DNA of 64,000 bases from Azolla caroliniana (taxonomy: Eukaryota; Polypodiophyta), in contig JBHGNT010000006.1 in assembly GCA_043228905.1 (NCBI GenBank), forward strand, positions 18,848,001-18,912,000, written 5' to 3'. This document shows, piece after piece, positions 11,634-20,550 of the stretch. The position numbers and the translations under genes are program-made. The notes below the pieces were generated by a model. That model saw only the letters and a list, made by a program, of their open reading frames with translations, had not been told where the DNA came from and made no database searches. The stretch's first letter is position 1. The number at the start of each line of letters is the position of its first letter.

Positions 11634-14536
11634 ATGAACAAACAAATGGGAAGCCCGCTCCCTAGCGAAAAGCTACACTGAAGCAACTATTCATCGTGGG
11701 AGTACAAGATGAATCAATACCTTGTCGGCCAAGGGTATTGGAGCTACATCAACGACGCACAAGAAAACAAACCCGAAACCACACACGCCAACTACCCAAC
11801 GTGGGTGCAAGGCGCGAGTCGGGTAATGTATTGCTTGGCAACATGTGTAAACGACCACATGCTTAGCCACATTCGTGACGCCAAGACGCCCAAAGAGGCG
11901 TGGGAAAATCTCAAGAAGATTTTCGCCGCGGACACATCCGTGCACAAGCTTCAACTCCGGCAAGAGTTGAACAACATACGACAAAAAGAAATGTCCGTGA
12001 CGGACTACACCGCCAAGATCAAGAGCATTTGCGACTCTCTTGGCTCCATCAACGTCAACATCGACGAGGACGAGATGGTGTAAGTATGCTTGGGCGGCCT
12101 CGCACAACGATTCAACCCGTTGAGAACGGCAATCTTGGCGAGAGATACCCCTCCCTCGTTCTTCAACCTCAAATCAATGCTATTGGTCGAAGAAAACCAC
12201 GTTCAACCAAAGACCAACACATCGGAAGGAAAAATGCTCTTCTCCGATACGGATGATGCCCATAGACGAGGTCGACGTGGAAGAGGTCAATTCGACCTAT
12301 CCCACGAAGGGAATTCACAATTTCGGCAAGGAAACGGAAGCCATCGAGGAACCTTCACAAGAAGAGGGAGCTTCCACGCCGAACAAGGCCGGCGAACGAT
12401 GCCACCTACGTGCAACTATTGCGGCAAAATCGGCCATCGCGAAGAGGAGTGCCGAAAAAGACGAAGCGAGTCGGCCTCAACAAGCTGGCAACTCACAAAT
12501 TACGCCGCGAACGCGGACTACGGTGGACTCTTCGTGATGAGGCATAGAGCGAACTCTATGATGGCCTCCGATCCCGCAAACTCCGCAAGCACCTCCAACT
12601 TCGAACACGCGTGGTTCGTAGACTCCGGCGCCTTGCACCACATGACGTCGCACCAAGAGTGGTTTCACGACTTGTGAACGCCGGATCGACCCGGCTACAT
12701 AGAGACCGGAGACGACACTCCGCATCTCATTCGGCACATCGGCGATGTCCCATTCGGGAAAGAAGGTGAGCAAACTTGCATCAAGAATGTCTTGCACGTG
12801 CCCACAATAACAAAGAATTTGGTCTCGGTCGGCCAAATCGTGGAGCAAGGCATGCAAGTCCGCTTCAACAATGAAGGTTGCTTCATCGAGAAAGACAACC
12901 GACTCATAGCCAAGGGACGGAGAGACGGTCGCTTGTTCATCCTCGACTCAAATGAGGTAAAATCGGCCATGTACGCCAAGGTCTCAAGACCGAGACAAAC
13001 ATCGAGTTGTGGCACAAGCGAATCGGCCACGTAAACCTCCAACGGCTTCGCGGAATGCAATCAAAGGGAGTCGTAATCGGACTTCCGGCTTTCGAATCGA
13101 AATGAGTCGACCGAGTGTGCGAAGCATGCCAACTTGGCAAACAACATCGACTCCCATTCCCGAAGGAGAGCTCCGCAAGCAAAGGCCTCCTTGACATAAT
13201 CCACTCGGACGTATGGGGACCGGCTCAAACGCCGACGCTCGGCGGATGCCGCTACTACGTCACCTTCATCGACGACCACTCGCGCTACGCGTGGATATAC
13301 CCGATGAAGAAGAAGAGCGAAGTGCTCTCCCACTTTCAAAGCCTCAAAAGCCAAGTGGAGAAAGAAACCGGTCGGCACATTCGATGCCTACGAACGGACG
13401 GAGGAAAGGAGTACTTCTCCGACGAGTTCACCTCCTACCTCCAAGGTGAAGGCATTCGTAGAGAATTCTCATGCCGACACACTCCCCAACAAAACGGAGT
13501 AGCTGAGAGAAAGAATCGGCAAATACTCGAGGTAGCACGCGCCATGATGCGTGAGAAGCACAAGCCGAACTTCTATTGGGCGGAAGCGGCATCCACGACC
13601 GTCTATCTCATGAATCGATGCACCACAAATAGCGTGCACGACCTTACTCCATACGAGATCTTCGTTGGAAGAAAGCCCATTCTCTCGCCCCTCAAGGTGT
13701 TTGGAAGCATTGCGAATGTACGCATCCCGAACGAAAGTCGAGAGAAGCCCGACGCGAATTTGGAAGAATGTATCCTCATAGGATACTTGTCCGCAAAAAA
13801 GGCGTACAAGTGCTTCAACCCTTCGACCCGAGCGGTGTGGATAAGTCGCGACGTCGTTTTCGACGAATCAGCATCTTGGTATAAGCCCGATGCGACTCCA
13901 TCCGACCCGATCGAGGAAGAGTTGAACGCCAACTCGGACTATGAAACTCGGCTAGGTCCTCCACCGAAGGACAATCCAAGCTCTACCAAGCTAATTGACC
14001 CACAAGAGCCTCCACGCGATGAAAACACGTCGCGGCCAAGTCCGACATCGGACAAAGGAAAAGGTAAGATGCCCAAATACGAAGTCAAGGTTCACCCCGA
14101 CGATCGTGATTCGGATGATTCGGCTCGCTCACTAGACAGTGAGTTTGGTGTACCCATCATGAGGACACCCGGAGTAAAGAAGGCGCTCACATCGACAAAC
14201 GAGAAACTCCGCCGCTCATCACGAGCGAAGACCCAAGTCACTTGTTACGCCTACAACGAGTATATGGCCCATCACTATGCCCTCGCGATGAAGGTAGTGG
14301 CCGAACAAGAGCCCGAGGATCCAAGCCTTCGTCACAGGCTTGAGGGGGAGAACAAAGCCGCGGAGAACCACGCAATGAAGCCGCGAATACGTGAAGAAAG
14401 CCGCGCAACGCCGCGCAACAAAGCCGTGGAGAGCCGCGCAACCGCGGAGAACCGTGCAATGAAGCCACGAATACGCGAAGAAAGCCGTGCAACAAAGCCG
14501 CAGAGAGCCGCGCAACCTCGGAGAACGGCGCAATGA
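11634..14536 (+). pseudogene. Copia-1 gag-protease-integrase polyprotein, broken and truncated before RT
   Basis: Copia Gag (WSYI, CLATCVNDHML, SMLLVEENH), a CCHC knuckle CNYCGKIGHREEEC near 12410-12450, a protease with the active-site VDSG at about 12617, the GAG-pre-integrase HxxxH-CEACQLGKQH zinc region, and an integrase core (TFIDDHSRYAW, then RTDGGKEYF, then HTPQQNGVAERKN). The frame enters the linker before RT (NEYMAHHYALAMK) and then breaks into Arg/Ala/Glu repeats. There is no YVDD palm motif or RNase H. Stops lie at about 11676 (tga), 12081 (taa), 12675 and 13108, and a one-base loss near 12984 shifts the frame. A recent insertion with this many lesions was probably copied from an already defective parent. 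Confidence 0.85.
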
Positions 14537-14710
14537 AGCCGCGAATATGCGAGGAAAGCTGCGCAACGCCGCGCAACAAAGCCGCGGAGAGCCGTGCAAG
14601 CCGCGCAACGAAGACGCGAAGAAAGCCGCGCAACACCGCGAAGAAAGCCGCAAGCCGCACCGATGCCGAAGAAGCCGAAGGAAGCTAAACCGGACGTTGG
14701 ACGCCTCACA
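14340..14710 (+). repeat. GC-rich degenerate tandem repeats replacing RT-RNase H in Copia-1
   Basis: Repeated variants of gccgcgcaac, gaagccgcgaatacg and gaaagccgc. A shorter stretch of the same kind lies just before the 3' LTR of Copia-4b (about 32457-32660). This shows it is the family's normal 3' untranslated tail, expanded here and joined straight to the end of the integrase linker. Confidence 0.75.
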
Positions 14711-14728
14711 CTTGAGCTTGAGGGGGCG
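14711..14728 (+). promoter_or_regulatory. Copia-1 polypurine tract
   Basis: cttgagcttgagggggcg immediately before the 3' LTR. The same 18 bases precede the Copia-4b 3' LTR at 32661-32678. Confidence 0.8.
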
Positions 14729-15167
14729 TGTTGAGATATCAAGCTCAACTAGTTTAATCTAGTTAGTCAACACATGTAACTTAGTAGTTACCTAGATCGA
14801 ATCTAGTTAATGTGTTGACCTTAAGCCTTTAAATAGGACCTTGTACTTAAGTGGGATATTCTAGATCCTCCACTCCTTAGTACATTTAATGTAGGACTTA
14901 CACATAAGTACCTATGTTCTACCCACACATGTGCACCTTTGCACATGGGTTGTATATATACCTCATTGTGGGTATTTTTGTATGTTGATGACACTTTTCA
15001 ATATATTCAATCATCCCCCATTTATCTTTGTGTTCAAGTGTAACTTCCTCTCTCTCTCTCTTCCTCTCACACACTCTCACGCGCATATCATACTAATCTT
15101 CCGCTGCTTAATGTAACCATATAATTAGTCTCTAATTAACCCTAGTTAATTACCTAATTACTTAACA
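14729..15167 (+). repeat. Copia-1 3' LTR
   Basis: 439 bp, 437 of 439 matching the 5' LTR by eye. Followed by gttca, close to the cttca that precedes the 5' LTR. Confidence 0.92.
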
Positions 15168-15487
15168 GTTCACCAACATGTAAGAAATGAAGTTTTTTAG
15201 GAATAGGGGGAGACAACGAATGTTGACACACCTGCACCACTCGACCTTTTCCTTGATGAAGCAAAAAACCAAAGAAGAACGAAACGCCCTCGGATGTCGG
15301 CTTTCAAAGCAACTCGACGTGGTGTAGAAGCAATAAAGAAAATAAGGGAACATGAGCTACACGGTCTAGAAGCCATGGTTGGGGCACTCTATACACTGAG
15401 ACCATGGGTTACACCCACAAAACCCTTTGGCCTCCCACTTCTTTTCGAGAGGCTTGGGTGGAAATGAAATTAGGCTTAGTGCAAAGT
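15168..15487 (+). other. Probable LINE-A 3' tail resuming after Copia-1
   Basis: Directly follows the Copia-1 3' LTR. A plus-strand frame runs from about 15205 to 15465 (includes LDLFLDEAKNQRRTKRPR and LHGLEAMVGALYTLRP) and ends shortly after. Its position after the LINE-A break suggests it is the end of ORF2 or the 3' UTR. There is no motif to prove it. Confidence 0.35.
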
Positions 15488-15656
15488 CACTTCCTTTTAT
15501 CGAGTGTACCACGTTTTGTACACTACTAGAACTCTTTCAGTTTAAGTTCTATTTTTACTTTATGTTTTTTTAGTTCTGATGATTGGATTAATACCCATTT
15601 TGTTGTAAACCAACTGTCTCATGGGCCAATTTTGTCCTTAAGAAGACGTTAATATA

Positions 15657-15659
<3 letters not shown>

Positions 15660-15733
<74 letters not shown>
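15660..15733. repeat. (TC)n microsatellite
   Basis: About 36 uninterrupted TC units, the longest dinucleotide tract in the window. It lies in the possible 5' LTR of Copia-2 or at the LINE-A tail. Confidence 0.95.
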
Positions 15734-15736
<3 letters not shown>

Positions 15737-16129
15737 CAAGCTTCAAATTTGATCAAATCAAGGTACTTAGCATTCCACTTCATCTTTTACTAAACTTTAA
15801 TTGCCGATCAATCCCAACATTTGGTATTAGAGTCAAGGATTTAGTGTTCAATGAATTTCTAGGGTTAGAAGATTTTTTTTGTTCACTAGTCACCAAGGGT
15901 TTGACATTTGTCATCATACTTGAAGCTGGCCACCACTTTCTACCATTGTTGTACTTGCACACCATTTTCTACTGCAACATTTCGTTGAGAGGGAATTGAA
16001 CTCAAACATTGAGCTCTAGTATTGTATTCATCTCAAACATTTCTCTCGAGCATTCAAAAAGAAAAAATAGAAAAAAAGAGAGTACTAGATTCAATTTTTG
16101 GTATGGCATTGACATAAGAATCCATGACC

Positions 16130-17100
16130 CTATGTTGAAGGAAGTTTGATGGATCAAACTTTAACTTTTGGAAGGAGCAAACATGGGATTATCTTATCGT
16201 AAAAGGAAGATTAAATTTGATTGAAAATAAGTTGCCACCAATTGAATGAAGTTTCAAAATGGTCGAAACTTGACTGACTAATGAGAGCGACCATTCAAAA
16301 GCACCTCTCCAAATCCGTGTACTTCACAATATACTCATGTACGACAACTCATAAATTATGCTAGATGTTGTTAGATACCTAGGAGAAGAAAGTCATTTCT
16401 ACATGAAGATATATCGCATTCAGTAGCTTCGCAACCTTCAGATGAAAGAATCTAACTAAATACCTACTCACTTGAATGCGTACGAGGGCATTGTTTCTCA
16501 ATTCTTGGCTCAGGAAATGAAGAACTATGTGTGCTACTCCTAACGAGAACTCTACCAACAACCGATTCATGAGCAATACAAGCAGAGAGCATTGGGCTAT
16601 AGTGAAGTGGATATTCCAGTACTTGAGAGGCACCTCAAGCTTGTGCCTTCGATTCGGCTCAGGTAACCCTTTGTTAGAAAGTTTTACTGATTCATACATG
16701 TTAGTTGATGTGTATACCAGTCGGTCCACGTCCGGATCTGTAATGACTTATGCAGGGGGATTCGTCGCATGGCAGTCGAGGCTGTAGAAGACCATGGCGT
16801 TGTTGACCACAGAAGTGGAGTACGTGGCTACTGTAGAAGCCGACAAGGAGATAATCTGGATGAAGGAGTTCATTGGAGAGCTAGGAATTCTGCAAGAGGA
16901 ATTCTGACTCTACTACAACAACGAAAGTGCCATCCACCTTGTGAAGAATGTCGCATACCACTCGAGGACCAAGCACATCCAGAGGAGATAGAATTGGCTT
17001 CGAGAGAGGGTAGAAGAAAAGGAGTTTGCTCTTAGACATGCTGACAAAGGTGTTGTCGGTAGAGAAGCTGGACGCGTGTCGGAGACGGGTTAGATTGATG
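16130..17100 (+). pseudogene. Copia-2 Gag-RNase H fusion relic
   Basis: The first part shows copia Gag phrases KFDGSNFNFWKEQTW and LIVKGRLNLIENKLPP (about 16140-16240), then LNAYEGIVSQ. The second part matches the RNase H end of Tnt1-like Pol: NRFMSNTSREHWAIVKWIFQ, a YLRGTSSLCLRFGSG stretch, FTDSYM, STSGSVMTYAGG, then TTEVEYVATVEADKEIIWMK and YNNESAIHLVKN. Several stops and frameshifts are present. Nearly the whole middle of Pol is deleted. Confidence 0.75.
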
Positions 17101-17124
17101 AAGCACCGGAGTGAAGGGGGAGTT

Positions 17125-17650
17125 TGTTAGGAAACTGGTCCCTCCAGATGGGAAGCAAGCACGAGCCAGATCAGTTGGATCTGAGGAGGAAGAAGAAAGA
17201 CCGAATCCGGATAAGTTCCGGATGAACTATCCGGAAATGGCCATATTTGTAAATAGGTTTTGTCGCGCTTATTTTGGGCTAGAATTGTTAATAGCCCTAA
17301 AGTTGTATTAGTAAAAATACAACTAGGGCAAATCATTACATGATGATGAATAGTTGTTGTTGGTAATTATCTCTGTAACTAAGAGTGAGTTGTAACTTTG
17401 TTGTAACCGTCGTCTGACAAAGAGGAGCTCAAGGTTGTTACCTATGAGTCTCTGTATATTCCTCTCACCATAGTGATATAGTTTGGATTTTATGGACTGC
17501 TGTGGTTTTTTCCCTTTTCAGGTTTTCCACGTAAAATACTTGTGTCTCTGTACTTCTGATTTCTATCTTCTGTGATTTCTGTTGGTCCAATCTTTGCACC
17601 TGCATATGCAATAGTGAGAACCAGTTGTGGCTGGTAGGATCCTCACAACA
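17125..17650 (+). repeat. LTR of the tgttaggaaac family (Copia-2 3' LTR)
   Basis: 526 bp, from tgttaggaaactggtccc to cctcacaaca. A purine tract (agtgaagggggagtt) precedes it. The solo LTRs at 18976-19515 and 40554-41103, both in reverse orientation, belong to the same family. Confidence 0.8.
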
Positions 17651-17898
17651 AATGTGCTCATAGAGCACTTTATAAACAAGCCCTTGACAAAGGGTTGATA
17701 CAAGTACGAATTAGTACTTTAATGCTCACTTTTGAGCTCTGACACCAATTTGCCTATAGTATTCCTATTACTAAAATAGGAATATAGGCCCTAACGGCCT
17801 GTCAACTTCTAGCAGATCCGGCTTTCAGCTTCTTCAACCGACTCGGCCTTTCGTCCTTTAGCCGATCCGACGACTCATGTTGAGCTTGTCACTCAACA
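17651..17898 (-). repeat. Partial LTR of the tgttgagtgagcaag family
   Basis: Minus-strand copy of the U3 part of the LTR also seen at 47931-48381, 61761-62097 and 62333-62854. It is cut at 17651 where the Copia-2 LTR ends. Its TG end at 17898 abuts Copia-3 RT sequence. Confidence 0.65.
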
Positions 17899-18039
17899 AC
17901 ATTCTTTATGTCCATTTGATGGAGATGCCAACCTTTTATCGTTGCTAAAGCTAACACTGTTCGAATGGTCGTCATCTTTGCCACTGGGGCAAAGGTCTCT
18001 TCATAGTCGACTCTATGTGTCTCTATGTAGCCTTTTGCT

Positions 18040-18213
18040 ACAAGTCGGGCTTTGAGCAGTTGACTGAGTCGTTTGCATTGTACTTCACCTTATATATCAA
18101 TTTGCAACCGATTTCTTTCTTATGTGACAAGTCGGGCTTTGAGCAGTTGACTGAGTCGTCGGCATTGTACTTCACCTTATATATCAATTTGCAACCGATT
18201 TCTTTCTTATGTG
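18040..18213 (-). repeat. 87-bp tandem duplication in Copia-3 RT
   Basis: Units 18040-18126 and 18127-18213 differ by only a few bases. The duplication is in frame and repeats 29 residues (HKKEIGCKLIYKVKYNA and following). Confidence 0.9.
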
Positions 18214-18975
18214 GTGAGTGTGGAACAAGATCCCATGTTTTGTTCTTGCCGAGTGCTTGCATTTCTTTGTTCATTGCTTCTACCCATCACGAATCATGAG
18301 TAGCTTCAACAAAGCTTTCCAACTCACGTACGGTTGCGACACTCATCATAAAAGCATAGTGATATGCCATGTAGTCATTGTAACTGAATCGGTGACTATG
18401 TTCTTTTCTCAATTGGAGCAACAAAGTTTTTCATTGGTACTTGCAAGGGCTTTCTTTACTCCGGATGTCCTCATTATCAGGACACTGAATTCAATGTCGA
18501 CTAAGCATGCTAACCCATCTGCTTCACTCTCGTCGGAGTGGTTGACTTCGTATTCGGTCATCTTGGCTTTGCCCTTATCCGATGTGGAACTTGTCCGCGA
18601 TGTGCTTTGATTGCTCAGAGGCTCTTGTGGTCGACCTGGTTGTTGTTAGAGGCTCTTGTGCTTTCATCCACTCAACCTAGTTGAGATCAGACTCTCCTCT
18701 AGTGTAGGCCTTAGCCGATTGTCATCCTCCGAGTTGATGTCAAGATTGGTCATAACTGGTTCAAATGGGGCTGAGTCATTTTCGTACCACGATGCTGATT
18801 CGTCAAAGAAAATGTCCCAACTCACGCATACTTTTCGGGTAGAAGGGTTTAAGCACTTGTACCCCTTTTGCTCAAGTGAGCACCCCACGAGGATGCACTT
18901 CTGCAATTTTGAATCAAGGTTCTACCGCTTCACATTGGGAATGTGCAACTATGCAATAGTGCCGAATATCCTTAG

Positions 18976-19515
18976 TGTCGAGAATCGTGACCGGCCACAA
19001 CCGGCTTCTCGTTCGGATGTTTGGGTGTAGGGAACGTAAAATAGAATGCGCTCAGACAGAGTACGAAAATAGAAATAGCACAAGAGATAGAAACACACAA
19101 TTTTAACGTGGAAACTTGAAAGGGGGAAAAACCACAGGGGTCCACAAACCCCGAGAAACAGAATCACTATGCTAAAAAAGGAGGAGTACAACTAGAAGCT
19201 CCGAGGCAACGACCTTGAGATTCTACTTCGTCAACAAACGGCTATAGAGTTACACACGCTCTCACTCTCACTCACTTATTGTTGCACAGTTACAAAGGCA
19301 ACGACCTTCTAAGTAACTTTTTAACAACCACTCATCATGATTGCCCTAAGTACTTATTTACTAGCACACCTTTTGGGTTATTTACAAGTGTAGCACCATA
19401 AGGGCATATTTAGAATATTTACAAGTATAGTCTTCCGAGTTGGTTGTCTACACGATTTCGGTTTCTCATCAACTCGGCTCTTCTCTTCCCATCCGGAGGG
19501 ACCCGTTTCCTAACA
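18976..19515 (-). repeat. Solo LTR in Copia-3 (tgttaggaaac family)
   Basis: 540 bp between perfect 5-bp TSDs, cttag at 18971-18975 and 19516-19520. On the minus strand it starts tgttaggaaacgggtccc. It lies inside the Copia-3 integrase-linker region. No internal element sequence remains, as expected after LTR-LTR recombination. Confidence 0.88.
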
Positions 19516-20119
19516 CTTAGATGGGATAGGTTTGGCTTTCTTCCGTAATACTCCTCTGGAGGGGTGACGTCATGCACACCGGATGTTGTACATCGGTTCG
19601 TTAGGTATACAACTGTGCATGCCCCTTTGGCCCAGTATGACTTTGGTAGATTTTTTTCATTGTTCATGGCCCTAGCCACCTCCAGTATGTGTCGATTCTT
19701 TCTTTCAGCTACTCTGTTTTGTCGAGGTGTATGTCTGCATGTAAATTCACATCCAACAGGCCTTTATTTACGTTTCTCTCCTTATCAGTGTTGTTTGCCG
19801 AATTGACAAGCTACACATATGCCTTCAATCTCCTTATCTTTGAAAGCAGGGAGTCCAATGACAACTCCTTTCGATTGCATGCCCCTGAGCTTTTCCAAAT
19901 TGATATGGCCGATTCTTTTGTGCCAAAGCTCTATGTTTGTGTCTCCTTGGAGGCCCTTCGCGAACATGACCGATTTCATCTTGTGAGAGTCAAGAATGAA
20001 CATTCGACCTTCTCTTCATCCTCGAGCGATGAGTTGGCCTACTTCTCAATAAAGCAATCTCCATGTTAAAACGGATAACATGCCTTGTTCCACAATTTGG
20101 CCAACCGAGACCAAATTCT

Positions 20120-20243
20120 TGTCAGGAATAGTACTAAAAACAGAGAGAGAACTAGTACTAGAGAAGGGAAGTACTATGAGGATTAGTACTAAGAGGAAGG
20201 GAATGTGTAAGACTCGCGAGACAGAAAAAGAGAAAAAGAGAAA

Positions 20244-20306
<63 letters not shown>

Positions 20307-20550
20307 ATAACAGGTGATATATTATATGAAGAGTAAGTACAAGAATGGCTATGAGGCTTAAGACTGGTGTTGAACCGATTTGGTTCTTGATAATGCCATG
20401 TGCCTCTTTTTATAGTGGCTTTAGGAATACTCTTGACATTTCTAGAATGTTCCAGAGAAATCTAGAATATACATGGATTTCCTAAGTGAAATAATAAATG
20501 GAAATAATATTCTTTGTATTACAACTTATAGCTTAATGGTAAGGCTTCCC
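20120..20550 (-). repeat. Gypsy-1 3' LTR (left copy), first ~70 bp missing
   Basis: Matches 41704-42080 with about 4-5% difference by eye and has a much longer GA tract. The element-5' end of the LTR (the tRNA-like part at 42081-42141 in the right copy) is missing. It joins chromodomain sequence at a GCC micro-identity. Confidence 0.8.
20249..20301. repeat. (GA)n expansion inside the Gypsy-1 LTR
   Basis: About 26 GA units. The other LTR has only a short agagaaaaaaagag run at 41803-41826, so the tract grew after insertion. Confidence 0.9.

Larger units (their letters stand above)
11019..15167 (+). mobile_element. Copia-1: LTR retrotransposon lacking RT and RNase H, recently inserted
   Basis: Two 439-bp LTRs (11019-11457 and 14729-15167) differ at only two positions by eye. 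A primer site follows the left LTR and a polypurine tract precedes the right one. Flanks are cttca and gttca, a 5-bp TSD with one mismatch. The coding part carries gag, protease and integrase in copia order, but the RT-RNase H region is missing and is replaced by about 380 bp of GC-rich repeats. Near-identical LTRs show recent movement, so its proteins must have come from a helper copia. It sits in the tail of LINE-A. Confidence 0.9.
15488..17650 (+). mobile_element. Copia-2: collapsed Tnt1/Tork-like copia relic
   Basis: A possible 5' LTR end (about 15500-15819) with a long (TC)n tract, a mutated primer site ttggtattagagtcaagg at about 15821-15838, a Gag relic, then RNase H and a 3' LTR (17125-17650). 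Protease, integrase and RT are gone. The Gag frame (LNAYEGIVSQ near 16475-16505) passes directly into RNase H at about 16527. The left part does not match the 3' LTR, so this may be two elements joined by deletion. Confidence 0.65.
17899..20119 (-). pseudogene. Copia-3 left part: integrase to early RT, minus strand, broken
   Basis: Read from 20119 downward: LVSVGQIVEQGM, FILDSHKMKSVMFAKG, WHKRIGHINLEKLRGMQSKG and CVACQFGKQH (zinc region). The integrase core is then mostly deleted. The integrase end (NRHILEVARAMNNEKNLPKS, LTNRCTTSGVHDVTP) follows, then a solo LTR (18976-19515), the linker (KCILVGCSLEQKGYKCLNPS), and the start of RT (EAMNKEMQALGKNKTWDLVP, IYKVKYN). It ends at 17899 just after the QMDIKN-like motif, where an LTR fragment cuts it. 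This is the host copy of the nested tower and belongs to the same family as Copia-4. Many stops. Confidence 0.8.

Noticed and set aside
14219-14748. Overlapping minus-strand ORFs of 138-144 residues
   Set aside because: Antisense of the GC-rich Copia-1 tail repeats; three overlapping frames cannot all be genes.
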